64,000 nucleotides of DNA from Pectobacterium zantedeschiae (lineage in GTDB: Bacteria > Pseudomonadota > Gammaproteobacteria > Enterobacterales > Enterobacteriaceae). The notes beneath the pieces are model-generated. The model was not told the DNA's origin and made no database searches. It saw only the letters and a program-made list of their open reading frames with translations. Of the stretch, positions 19,617-28,240 are shown in pieces. The position numbers and the translations under genes were made by a program. Within the stretch, counting starts at the first letter, position 1. Each line of letters begins with the position of its first letter. The stretch covers positions 1 to 64,000 of the forward strand of contig NZ_NWTM01000003.1 in the NCBI RefSeq assembly GCF_004137795.1, read 5' to 3'.

Positions 19617-20750
19617 CTATTTTGCCATCGCCTGCTCATAGGCGTTCAGGATCGCGGTGTGGTAAGGCGCGATAGGGAACGTCTTGCCTTTGCTCGCCAG
19701 CTCATCAGGCGTCACATCGGTGAACAGACGCTGCCATACAGCAGGCTTCAGCTCAGCCTGAACGTACTTGGCATCAATCCCCGGATACCAGTTAAAGCGC
19801 TCGACAATCCCTTCAGCCTGTACTTTGGCGCTGGTTGCCAGTTCGACAAACTGTTTAGCCAGCTCGCGGTTCGGTGCCTGCGCGGGGATGACATAGTGCA
19901 TCGGCTGTCCCGGCATACCCGGTGCAGGAAGCAGCAGTTTGAAATTGTCTGGCAGTTGTCCACTCGCTTTCCAGGAATAGAACATGTCTACCCACACCGG
20001 TCCCATGGCGATTTCACCACGGCTCAACATGTCGAGCGTGCCCGCGTTGCCCGGCGTCAGCGTCACGTTCTTGTTAAAGGCTTTCAGGCGTTCAAACGCT
20101 GGCTGCCATTTCTTCGCTTCCGCTTCGTCAAACGGTCCGTTCATCAGTTTCTGCGCATCACCGCCGTAAGCGTAAATCCAGCCCATCACAAAACTGACGC
20201 CCGATGCTCCACCCTTAATGCCGTTATAACCAAACATCTTCGGGTTCGCGGCCGCCCACTGCTGGATTTCGTCATAGCTTTTAGGCGGATTAGCCACCAT
20301 GCCGGGGTTATAGGCCAGTGCCGTCTGGCTACTGAACATCGGCATCACATAGCCTTTCACATCTATCCCCATGGCTTTATCCGCGGCGGCCATGCTGACC
20401 AACTTGCCGCTGGCGATATCATCGCGATACTTCAGCAAATCGCCCTTTTGCACCATCGGGCCAACAAATTTCTCATGCACGATCGCGACATCGGTATCCC
20501 ATACTTTGGCCCCGGCAGCCTGCTGTGCATTAAAGCGCTCAAGGATTTTCTGCGACCCTGCATCACCTGGTCCTGTACCGACGGCACGCACTTTCACACC
20601 GGGATGCTGCTTCTCGAACAGCGGCCCTAAGTATTCATTCACATAGTCGACCATATTCTGATCGCCCGCCGTCAACACGGTTAACTCCTGTGCCTGCACG
20701 GCAGCCAGCGGCGTACTCATCATCAGCGTTGCAGCAAAAATGCGTTTCAT
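19617..20750 (-). CDS. ABC transporter periplasmic substrate-binding protein (family 1)
   Basis: Periplasmic binding protein of 377 residues. It has a Sec signal peptide (MKRIFAATLMMSTPLAAVQA, cleaved before QELTVL), then LTVLTAGDQNMVDYV and a C-lobe with MAKQ-type helices typical of the iron/spermidine/phosphonate group. The start at 20750 gives a normal signal peptide; the codon five residues upstream is less likely. Ligand unknown; the phosphodiesterase in the operon hints at an organophosphate. Confidence 0.86.
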   Translation of the reverse strand: MKRIFAATLMMSTPLAAVQAQELTVLTAGDQNMVDYVNEYLGPLFEKQHPGVKVRAVGTGPGDAGSQKILERFNAQQAAGAKVWDTDVAIVHEKFVGPMVQKGDLLKYRDDIASGKLVSMAAADKAMGIDVKGYVMPMFSSQTALAYNPGMVANPPKSYDEIQQWAAANPKMFGYNGIKGGASGVSFVMGWIYAYGGDAQKLMNGPFDEAEAKKWQPAFERLKAFNKNVTLTPGNAGTLDMLSRGEIAMGPVWVDMFYSWKASGQLPDNFKLLLPAPGMPGQPMHYVIPAQAPNRELAKQFVELATSAKVQAEGIVERFNWYPGIDAKYVQAELKPAVWQRLFTDVTPDELASKGKTFPIAPYHTAILNAYEQAMAK

Positions 20751-20772
20751 ATCATTTGTCTCCAATTCAGGG

Positions 20773-21963
20773 TCAGGCCGTCAGGCCAGGAAGCGGGGAA
20801 TAAAGTGAAGTGGTATCTGGTGCCGCGGCCGAAGACGTGAGCTCTGCTGCCAGCGGGAAAAGAAACAGCGCCTCGGCGGGGATCTGTACGGCAACCCGCT
20901 GCCCAATCGCATAAGGATGAGTGGCATGAACCTGTATCCGCCACGATCCACTGGCAATCGTATGCAGCCAATATCCGCCGGGGTAACTTTGTGACAGCAC
21001 GGTGCCGTAGCGCATCAACATGCCGGGCTGGACGAGCGGGGCATGCGCAGGATCGTAAAGCTGAGCAGCCTCCGCACGGAAACGTGCTTCTATCGGGCCG
21101 GGCTGTAGCGACGTGTTCTTTGGCACCAGTGAGTGGCTTTCTGCATCCCCGGAAATCATCAGCGTATCGCCGTCATAGCGAGCCTCCAGCACGAGCCGAT
21201 TTTCCGCGCCCATAAACGCCGCGACAAACGAACTGGCCGGATGGTGATATACCTCTTGCGGACTACCCGCCTGCATAATGCGGCCCTGATTCAAAATCAC
21301 GATGCGATCCGCCATCACCATCGCTTCTTCCCGATCGTGCGTAACGTGGATCGCAGTCAACCCCAGCCGCTGTTGCAGCGCACGGATTTCATCACGCAGC
21401 TGTAGGCGAATGCGGGTATCCAGATTGGAAAGCGGTTCGTCCAGCAGCAGAATGTCGGGCCGAACGGCCAGTGCACGGCCCAAGGCGACGCGCTGGCGCT
21501 GTCCACCGGACAATTCCGCAGGCTTACGGGCGCTTAGCCCCGTCAACCCCAGCATCGTCTCCAATTCCGCTACGCGACTGACTATCTCCGCTCGTGGTAC
21601 ACGGCGCAAACGCAGCCCGTAAGCAATATGCTGTGCCACCGTCATATGTGGCCACAACGCATAACTCTGAAACACCAGCGCCATTCCACGCTTCTCTGGC
21701 GGCGCTTGCGTCATATCCTGCCCGTTAACACGAATCACCCCAGCCTGCGGTGACGAGAAACCAGCAACCGTGCGTAATAACGTCGTCTTACCGCATCCTG
21801 ACGAACCGAGTAACGCAACGAATTCGCCCTGCGCAATCTCCAGATGGATATCGTTCAATACGGCTGTCGTGCCATATCCGACATGTAGATGGTCGATAAC
21901 AATGTGCGGGGCTGCCGCAGAGGAAGTGGTTTTTTGCACAGCTGTGCATTCCGCGATAATCAA
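20773..21963 (-). CDS. ABC transporter ATP-binding protein (PotA/UgpC-like, with TOBE-type C-terminus)
   Basis: Importer ATPase with Walker A GSSGCGKTT, signature LSGGQRQR, Walker B ILLLDEPLSNLD and switch HVTHDREEA, followed by a 130-residue C-terminal regulatory domain of the OB/TOBE type. It is the promoter-proximal gene of the operon ATPase, binding protein, permease, permease, LacI, phosphodiesterase. The start is unsure: the outer codon at 21963 is TTG without a ribosome site, and a GTG at 21939 is an alternative. That GTG lies inside a 14-bp palindrome (21935-21948, TGCACAGCTGTGCA) that could act in regulation. Confidence 0.85.
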   Translation of the reverse strand: MIIAECTAVQKTTSSAAAPHIVIDHLHVGYGTTAVLNDIHLEIAQGEFVALLGSSGCGKTTLLRTVAGFSSPQAGVIRVNGQDMTQAPPEKRGMALVFQSYALWPHMTVAQHIAYGLRLRRVPRAEIVSRVAELETMLGLTGLSARKPAELSGGQRQRVALGRALAVRPDILLLDEPLSNLDTRIRLQLRDEIRALQQRLGLTAIHVTHDREEAMVMADRIVILNQGRIMQAGSPQEVYHHPASSFVAAFMGAENRLVLEARYDGDTLMISGDAESHSLVPKNTSLQPGPIEARFRAEAAQLYDPAHAPLVQPGMLMRYGTVLSQSYPGGYWLHTIASGSWRIQVHATHPYAIGQRVAVQIPAEALFLFPLAAELTSSAAAPDTTSLYSPLPGLTA

Positions 21964-22073
21964 ACAATGCGCCGATTGTGCGGTGAGATCGTGTCAGTGG
22001 CGTGTTGTCACCGTGACATTTCAATGACAGGACTACGGGGGAGCATGAAAATAGCCGTATTGTGGCGCGTGAA

Positions 22074-22114
22074 ACCGTCTCTTGGTCTGCATAAAAATAC
22101 GACTAAGAGACGGT
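22074..22114. terminator. Long inverted repeat, possible metL terminator
   Basis: ACCGTCTCTT and AAGAGACGGT form a perfect 10-bp stem enclosing a 21-nt interior. On the minus strand it comes 28 nt after the metL stop and is followed only by TTTCACG, so it is a weak terminator candidate. The GTCTCTTGGTC ends faintly recall the CTGTCTCTTGATC end of the dispersed element in this window. Confidence 0.45.
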
Positions 22115-22142
22115 CAACGGTGATGGGCAATGACAGCAGACT

Positions 22143-24578
22143 TTACAAGAGTTGCGCCAAACGACTGAGGTCAGATTGAAGCGCACCCGCCGTCACATCA
22201 CGCCCTGCCCCCGGCCCACGGATGACCAACGGGTTATCCCGATACCAACGGCTTTCAATCGCAAACACGTTGTCACCCGGCAGCAACGAAGCCAGTGGAT
22301 GATCGGGGCGAACCGCCTCAACGCCAACGCGAGCCTTGCCGTTGCTGTCAAAACGCGCGACATGGCGCAGGACCAAGCCCATTTCCTGTGCGGCTTCCAA
22401 GCGTTGCAGCATCTGCTCGTTCAGCGAATCGCCGTTTTCAAAGAAGTGATCGACAGACCCCTGTTCACAACCTGGCGGCACCAGCGACTCAACCCGCACC
22501 TGACTAGGCTCAATGTCATATCCCGCCTCACGCGCCAGAATTACCAGCTTGCGCATGACGTCCTGACCGGAGAGGTCAACGCGCGGATCTGGTTCGGTCA
22601 GCCCCTGCTGGCAAGCCTGATCGACCAGGTCGGTAAACGGTACGGTACCGTCGAACTGCAAAAACAGCCAGGAGAGCGTGCCGGAGAAAATCCCGCTAAT
22701 CGCCAGAATGCTGTCGCCGCTTTCCCGCAAATCGCGTACGGCAAAGTTGACTGGCAATCCTGCGCCCACCGTCGCGTTATACAACCAGTGACGATCCGTT
22801 TTAGCAAAAGCATCACGGATCTGGCGATAGTTATTGCCACCGGATGCACCCGCCAGTTTGTTAGCACTGATGACGTGGAAACCATAGCTGGCGAAATCCA
22901 GATACAGATCGGCGACTGATTCACTGGCAGTGACATCCAGAACGACTAAATCATCAAAGGGGTGCGCACGCATCCACAGGAACAGATCTTCGCCATCCCG
23001 CTCTTGCGCTTCACTTTCGAAGAAAGCCAACGCGCGGCTAGCATCCAGTCCATCATAGTTCAACAGGCTGCGCGTACTGTCCACCACACCAGCCAGTACA
23101 AATTCAAAACCGGTACGTGCAGAAAGGTTGCTCTGCTCACGCGCAAACAGCTCTAGCCAGCGTGAACCAATATTACCCTTGCCGAACAGCACCAGACCGA
23201 TACGCTTTTCCGCACGGAACAGTGAATGGTGCAAGCCACGAATCAAATGTTCCGTCGGGCCAACACGCAACACGGCCACCAAACTGATGCCATCATCAGC
23301 CTGACGGACAAATTCAATCGGCTGATCTTTTAACTGCTGGTAGAAACGGTGGCTGTGTAGCGGATTTTTACCCACGCCTGCACCAACCATCGCAACCATC
23401 GCCAGCCCATCACGTTCGCTGAGTTCAACGGGCAACGCGGCCTGCGTCAGCAACTGCAATGCACTCTCCACCACTTCGGAGGTGTAGCACAGTTGCAGCA
23501 GATTACGATCCTGATGAACGCCGATCGCCAACGGTTTCAACTGTGCGCGGTTCAGCAGTTGTTCGACTTCTTTTTGCAGCAGCACGAAATCGTGTTCGGA
23601 AGGAATCTGAACTTCAATAAGGCACACATCATCGTGGCTGGTGACAATTTTGGCACCCGTGCCCGAGGCCAGCACGCGTTCGATGCGCGTTGACCCTTGC
23701 TCAGGCTGATAGCTGCAACGCAGTTGCAGATCGATATCGCTGCCGGAAACGGGTTGTAAAGTTCGCGTATGCAGCACCGGTGCAGCCAGACGAGCCAGTT
23801 CGCTGGCTTCATCCAGACGCAGCAGCGGCAGCAGGCAGGCATCTTTTACTTTGCGCGGGTCAGCGCTATAAACCCCGGCAACATCGCTCCAGATGGTCAC
23901 GCGCTCAACACCTGCCAGCGCACCAATTTGCGTCGCGGAGTAGTCACTCCCGTTGCGCCCCAGCAGCACCGTTTCACCCGCGTCATTACGGCAGATAAAA
24001 CCGGTCACCACCAAACGCTGCCCTGAGTGTTGCGTCAGATATTGCTGCAACAGCGGCCAGGAACGCCCTTCGTCAACCTGAGGCTGTGCGGCACGTTCCG
24101 CACAGAGAAAATCACGCGCATCCAGCCAGGCTGCATTCATATCCCGATGATTCAGCACAGCGGACATCAAACGAGCCGACCAAATTTCACCGTGCCCAAC
24201 GACTTCGGCGTAGACAGCATCCGTAATCTTGCCATCCAGCAGCGCAGCCAAACGCTCCAGATCGCGAATAAACTGGACTGTCAGCGCTTCTGCATCTTGC
24301 GCAGGTAGAAGCCCGGCAATCAGTTCACTGTGGTAGCGACGTAATGCCTGCTGAACCTGATGCGCAGACAGGCGATCGCTCTGACTCAGTTTCAACCAGC
24401 TAATCAGCTGGTTTGTGGTACTGCCTGCGGCAGACACCACCATCAAATCACCGGGGTGGCTATACTCCGCCATAATACCGGCTACGCGCAGGTAACACTT
24501 CACATCGGCCAGACTGCTACCGCCAAACTTATGCAGCTGTCGGCCTGTTACCGATGGCGCTACTCCTAATGCACTCAT
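22143..24578 (-). CDS. metL: Bifunctional aspartokinase II / homoserine dehydrogenase II MetL
   Basis: An 811-residue fusion catalysing the first and third steps from aspartate to homoserine. The N-terminal kinase shows KFGGSSLADV (residues 18-27) and GRNGSDYSAT; the C-terminal dehydrogenase shows the NAD motif LFGKGNIGSRW (about residue 464) and the SANKLAGASGGNNY and SGTLSW segments. The length equals E. coli MetL within one residue. It starts 2 nt after the metB stop, so the two form an operon under MetJ control. Confidence 0.96.
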   Translation of the reverse strand: MSALGVAPSVTGRQLHKFGGSSLADVKCYLRVAGIMAEYSHPGDLMVVSAAGSTTNQLISWLKLSQSDRLSAHQVQQALRRYHSELIAGLLPAQDAEALTVQFIRDLERLAALLDGKITDAVYAEVVGHGEIWSARLMSAVLNHRDMNAAWLDARDFLCAERAAQPQVDEGRSWPLLQQYLTQHSGQRLVVTGFICRNDAGETVLLGRNGSDYSATQIGALAGVERVTIWSDVAGVYSADPRKVKDACLLPLLRLDEASELARLAAPVLHTRTLQPVSGSDIDLQLRCSYQPEQGSTRIERVLASGTGAKIVTSHDDVCLIEVQIPSEHDFVLLQKEVEQLLNRAQLKPLAIGVHQDRNLLQLCYTSEVVESALQLLTQAALPVELSERDGLAMVAMVGAGVGKNPLHSHRFYQQLKDQPIEFVRQADDGISLVAVLRVGPTEHLIRGLHHSLFRAEKRIGLVLFGKGNIGSRWLELFAREQSNLSARTGFEFVLAGVVDSTRSLLNYDGLDASRALAFFESEAQERDGEDLFLWMRAHPFDDLVVLDVTASESVADLYLDFASYGFHVISANKLAGASGGNNYRQIRDAFAKTDRHWLYNATVGAGLPVNFAVRDLRESGDSILAISGIFSGTLSWLFLQFDGTVPFTDLVDQACQQGLTEPDPRVDLSGQDVMRKLVILAREAGYDIEPSQVRVESLVPPGCEQGSVDHFFENGDSLNEQMLQRLEAAQEMGLVLRHVARFDSNGKARVGVEAVRPDHPLASLLPGDNVFAIESRWYRDNPLVIRGPGAGRDVTAGALQSDLSRLAQLL

Positions 24579-24580
24579 TC

Positions 24581-25741
24581 TTACCTCTTGGCTGCGGCTT
24601 GAAACGCACGATCCAGATCGGCAACCAGATCATCGCCGTCTTCAATGCCGGTGGAAATACGCAGTAATGTTTCAGAGATACCCGCCGCGGCACGCGCCTC
24701 TGGCGCCATACCCGCATGCGTCATCGTTGCGGCATGAGAGATGAGGCTCTCAACTCCACCCAGCGATTCCGCCAGCGTGAACAATTCCAACGAGGCCAGA
24801 AAACGCCGCAGGGTATCTTCATCCCCATCCAGCTCAAAACTTAGCATAGCGCCAAAACCAGATTGTTGACGGCGGGCAATATCATGGCCGGGATTGTTGG
24901 GCAGTGAAGGATGGTACAGCGCCTTCACCAGCGGCTGCGTTTGTAAAAATTCAACCACTTGTTGCGCATTACGCTGCGCGGCCGCCATACGTGGCGATAA
25001 GGTACGCAGACCACGGAGCAGCAGATAGCTGTCAAACGCGGCACCCGTCACACCGATATTGTTCGCCCACCAGGCCAGTTCAGTAATGGTATCAGCATCT
25101 TTGGCAATCACAGCCCCCGCAACCACGTCGGAGTGACCATTCAGGTACTTCGTGCATGAATGCACCACCAGATCGGCCCCCAGCTCCAGCGGCTTCTGCA
25201 ACGCCGGGCTCAGGAAGGTATTATCCACCACGCTGACTGCGCCAGCTTCCCGCGCAGCCTGACAAATCGCAGCAATATCCACGACGCGCAGTAGAGGATT
25301 GCTCGGGCTTTCCACCAGCACTAACTTCGGCTTTTCTGCCAACGCCGCGTTGAGCGCAGTGGTGTCACTTTGATCGACAAATTTAACGCGAAACGCGCCG
25401 CGTTTGCTCAGGCTGTCAAACAAACGATAGCTACCACCGTAACAGTCGTGCGGTGCCACCAGCAGATCGCCGGGACGCAGGAACACCGTGCAAACCAGCA
25501 TAATCGCCGACATCCCGCTGCTCGTCATTACCGCACCCGCACCACCTTCCAGTTCAGCAAGCGCACGCTGCACCACATCACGCGTGGGGTTACCGCGACG
25601 TGAATAGTCATGTGCACGTGGCTGGTTGAATCCGGTAAAGTTATACGTGCTGGAAAGGTGAATCGGGGGGACGACGCAGCCATACTGCTCATCATCATTT
25701 AACCCACTGCGGACTGCGATCGTTGCCTGTTTACGCGTCAT
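24581..25741 (-). CDS. metB: Cystathionine gamma-synthase MetB
   Basis: PLP enzyme of 386 residues that joins O-succinylhomoserine and cysteine in methionine synthesis. It shows YSRRGNPTRD, the SSGMSAI segment, VVDNTFLSP and the PLP lysine in VHSCTKYLNGHSDV (about residue 198). First gene of metBL, divergent from metJ. Four tandem met boxes lie 62-93 nt upstream of the start. Confidence 0.96.
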   Translation of the reverse strand: MTRKQATIAVRSGLNDDEQYGCVVPPIHLSSTYNFTGFNQPRAHDYSRRGNPTRDVVQRALAELEGGAGAVMTSSGMSAIMLVCTVFLRPGDLLVAPHDCYGGSYRLFDSLSKRGAFRVKFVDQSDTTALNAALAEKPKLVLVESPSNPLLRVVDIAAICQAAREAGAVSVVDNTFLSPALQKPLELGADLVVHSCTKYLNGHSDVVAGAVIAKDADTITELAWWANNIGVTGAAFDSYLLLRGLRTLSPRMAAAQRNAQQVVEFLQTQPLVKALYHPSLPNNPGHDIARRQQSGFGAMLSFELDGDEDTLRRFLASLELFTLAESLGGVESLISHAATMTHAGMAPEARAAAGISETLLRISTGIEDGDDLVADLDRAFQAAAKR

Positions 25742-25802
25742 CGGCTCATTTCCTGGCTGGAGGCTGAAAAGATAGGAACTTAAGAGTAAACGCAGTTTTA
25801 AT

Positions 25803-25834
25803 AGACGTCAACACATCTAGACATCTAAACTTCT
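25803..25834. promoter_or_regulatory. MetJ operator (four tandem met boxes) between metB and metJ
   Basis: Consecutive 8-mers AGACGTCA, ACACATCT, AGACATCT and AAACTTCT match the AGACGTCT consensus at 7, 6, 7 and 6 positions. They lie in the divergent metB-metJ interval, so MetJ should repress both metBL and its own gene. The arrangement is the same as in other enterobacteria. Confidence 0.92.
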
Positions 25835-25928
25835 TTGCGTATAGATTGAGCATAAGCATAATAACCGCTAGAATTGTGGCATTTCATGACAGATGCTGTC
25901 TTCATTAGATTAATTTTTAAGGTATCCC

Positions 25929-26246
25929 ATGGCTGAGTGGAACGGCGAGTATGTCAGCCCTTACGCTGAACACGGTAAAAAAAGCGAACAAGTCAAGAAG
26001 ATAACAGTATCTATCCCTCTGAAAGTATTGAAGATACTGACTGACGAACGCACGCGTCGTCAGGTGAATAACCTGCGCCATGCCACCAACAGCGAGCTGC
26101 TGTGCGAGGCGTTTCTGCACGCGTTCACGGGCCAACCGTTACCGAATGACGAAGACCTGCGTAAAGAACGCAGTGATGAAATTCCTGAAGCAGCGAAAAT
26201 CATCATGCGTGAAATGGGCATCGACCCAGATACGTGGGAATACTGA
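25929..26246 (+). CDS. metJ: Methionine repressor MetJ
   Basis: A 105-residue ribbon-helix-helix repressor that uses S-adenosylmethionine as corepressor. The beta-strand that enters the major groove ([15 protein letters not shown]) and the helix region [20 protein letters not shown] are essentially identical to E. coli MetJ, as is the C-terminus DPDTWEY. Divergent from metBL with the shared operator between. A strong terminator follows. Confidence 0.97.
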
Positions 26247-26274
26247 TCGCGCTTGCGCTGTCTATTTTCTAGCT

Positions 26275-26301
26275 AACCCCCGCCTTTCCCGGCGGGGTTT
26301 T
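26275..26301 (+). terminator. Intrinsic terminator of metJ
   Basis: A GC-rich hairpin (ACCCCCGCC with GGCGGGGT, TTTCCC loop region) is followed by TTTT. It begins 29 nt after the metJ stop. Confidence 0.88.
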
Positions 26302-26418
26302 GCTATGCAGAGAATCCCCATCCGTCCCATCGCGCCTCACTGACACATATCAACCGCCCTCTTTTCTTCCGCTCGTTTCCTTTTCCGCTCACGTTCAGAA
26401 TCAGGATTGCATTTAATT

Positions 26419-26437
26419 TGTTATGTTATAACATATC
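26419..26437. promoter_or_regulatory. Probable Zur box upstream of the FecCD-type importer
   Basis: TGTTATGTTATAACATATC differs from the E. coli-type Zur consensus (TGTTATANTATAACATTTC) at only two defined positions. It includes a perfect 14-bp palindrome, TATGTTATAACATA (26422-26435), and lies 34 nt before the ATPase start, overlapping the likely promoter. The match to a Fur box is much poorer. This predicts zinc-dependent repression of the three-gene importer; the factor is inferred from the motif only. Confidence 0.68.
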
Positions 26438-26470
26438 AATTATGATTTATAACGCTGATATGCCCGCATC

Positions 26471-27268
26471 ATGACAGAGCCTCTATCCAACAGGCCTTTA
26501 TTGCTACAGCTTCACCATGTTTCTGTTGCCGACGCCAATCGAGCACCGCGACTCAGTGATATTTCGCTTTCCATGCACGCTGGTGAACGCCTGGCACTCA
26601 TCGGGCCCAACGGCAGCGGCAAATCCACACTGTTACGCGTGCTGACCAGTGAACTCAGCGCAACGACAGGGTATGTCTGTTTGAATGGACAACCTCTGAG
26701 CGCACTCAGTCGCCATGAGCGAGCAAAGCGTATCGCGATTCTGGCACAAAGCGATGCGCCAGACCTGCGCCTGCGGGTCGCGGAATATGTCGCCTTAGGG
26801 CGGATTCCGCACCACGGATGCAGTACACCTGCACACGATCGCCAACTCATCGAGGAAGCGTTGGACGATACCGGATTACTACCGCTGCGCCACCGACTGC
26901 TGGGTACGCTCTCTGGCGGGGAACGTCAGCGTGCCGCGCTGGCGCGAGCTTTTGCACAAACGCCGCAGCTCCTGCTGCTGGATGAACCGACCAACCATCT
27001 CGATCCGTTAGCACGCGCGCAGTTGCTGTCTCTCGTGCGAAAACGCGGCATTTCAACGCTGGCGGTGTTGCACGATCTGCCACTGATTACCCCCTTTGCC
27101 GATCGCGTTGCCGTTTTGCAGCAGGGAACACTACTCCGCTGGGGAACGCCTGCACACGCGCTGAGCGCTGACTGTGTGAAATCAGTATTTGGGATGGAGA
27201 GCTTTACGGTACCGCATCCGCTAAATGGGCTACCCATTCGCATCTTTGAAGCCCCTGAACTGCACTAA
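26471..27268 (+). CDS. FecE/BtuD-type ABC importer ATP-binding protein
   Basis: A 265-residue ATPase of the siderophore/cobalamin/heme class. It has Walker A GPNGSGKST, signature LSGGERQRAAL, Walker B LLLLDEPTNHLDP and the switch histidine in AVLHDLPL. It is the first gene of an ATPase, binding protein, permease operon inserted between metJ and rpmE. A probable Zur box lies just upstream, suggesting a zinc-limited regulon. The ligand (metallophore, cobalamin or other chelate) cannot be decided from this subunit. Confidence 0.88.
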   Translation: MTEPLSNRPLLLQLHHVSVADANRAPRLSDISLSMHAGERLALIGPNGSGKSTLLRVLTSELSATTGYVCLNGQPLSALSRHERAKRIAILAQSDAPDLRLRVAEYVALGRIPHHGCSTPAHDRQLIEEALDDTGLLPLRHRLLGTLSGGERQRAALARAFAQTPQLLLLDEPTNHLDPLARAQLLSLVRKRGISTLAVLHDLPLITPFADRVAVLQQGTLLRWGTPAHALSADCVKSVFGMESFTVPHPLNGLPIRIFEAPELH

Positions 27269-27277
27269 GGAACCCTG

Positions 27278-28240
27278 ATGAAAATAACGCTTCTGTCTGG
27301 ACTGCTGGCATTAACGTCGTACGGGGCGCTCGCCTCGAATTTTCCGGTCACGGTCGACAGCTGTGGGCAACCGCTCACTTTTACCCAGCCGCCGCAGCGC
27401 GCCGTTATTCATGACCTGAATATGACAGAGATGGCGTTTGCACTTGGGTTGCAAAAAGATATCGTCGGGCTGACCGGAATCACCGGCTGGTATAAGGCAC
27501 CGCCAGACTTTATCCAGCAGCAGGGCACGATCCCTGAACTGGCAGCAAAATATCCAACGCTGGAAAATCTGCTAGCCGTCCACCCGGATTTCTTCTTTGC
27601 AGGGTGGAACTACGGCATGAAAGTAGGCGGAGAAGTCACGCCACAGTCGTTGAAAAAATACGGTATTCAGACGCTGGTGCTCAGCGAAAGCTGTGTGTTC
27701 ACCGAACCGCAGCAACAGCGTCCGCGAGCCAGTATGGATCTGCTCTACGGCGACATGCTGAAGCTGGGGAAAATCTTCGGTAAGCAGGAACAGGCTCAGG
27801 AACAGATTGATGGCTGGAAACAGCACCTTGCGGAATTGCAAATCCGTATTGGCAATCGGCCAAAGCAGAGGGTTTTTCTGTATGACTCGGGCGACGATAA
27901 GCCTTTTACCAGCGGGAAATTTGCCATGCCGACTGCCATCATTGAGGCTGCGGGCGGCAAGAACGTGATGGACGATATGGAAACAAGCTGGGCCTCCACA
28001 TCGTGGGAAAGCGTGGCGGCACGTGAGCCCGACTTTATCATTTTGCTAGATTATCAGACGGGCAATGGCGCAGATGCCTTAAGGCGCTTTTTGGAATCAC
28101 ACCCGCTGATGAAATTTACCCCTGCCGTACAGCAGCAGCGCTACCTGAAACTGCAATATGCGGAGCTAACGCCAGGGCCAGCCAATATAAAAGCCATCGA
28201 TAAACTGGCGCACACCCTTTACCCGGATGCCTTCAAGTGA
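27278..28240 (+). CDS. FecB/BtuF-type periplasmic metal-chelate binding protein
   Basis: A 320-residue class III binding protein with a Sec signal (MKITLLSGLLALTSYGALA, about residues 1-19) and the family layout: VTVDSCGQPLTF, PPQRAVIHDLNMTEMAFALGL, LLAVHPDFFFAGWNYG and EAAGGKNVMDDMETSW. It would deliver a metal complex to the adjacent permease. No TonB-dependent receptor lies next to it, so the outer-membrane step must be encoded elsewhere. It follows the ATPase by 9 nt. Confidence 0.87.
   Translation: MKITLLSGLLALTSYGALASNFPVTVDSCGQPLTFTQPPQRAVIHDLNMTEMAFALGLQKDIVGLTGITGWYKAPPDFIQQQGTIPELAAKYPTLENLLAVHPDFFFAGWNYGMKVGGEVTPQSLKKYGIQTLVLSESCVFTEPQQQRPRASMDLLYGDMLKLGKIFGKQEQAQEQIDGWKQHLAELQIRIGNRPKQRVFLYDSGDDKPFTSGKFAMPTAIIEAAGGKNVMDDMETSWASTSWESVAAREPDFIILLDYQTGNGADALRRFLESHPLMKFTPAVQQQRYLKLQYAELTPGPANIKAIDKLAHTLYPDAFK

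Noticed and set aside
19611-20630. Long plus-strand open frame (about 340 codons) opposite the binding-protein gene
   Set aside because: It is an antisense shadow: the minus-strand gene has a signal peptide, family motifs and operon context, while this frame has no recognisable domain.
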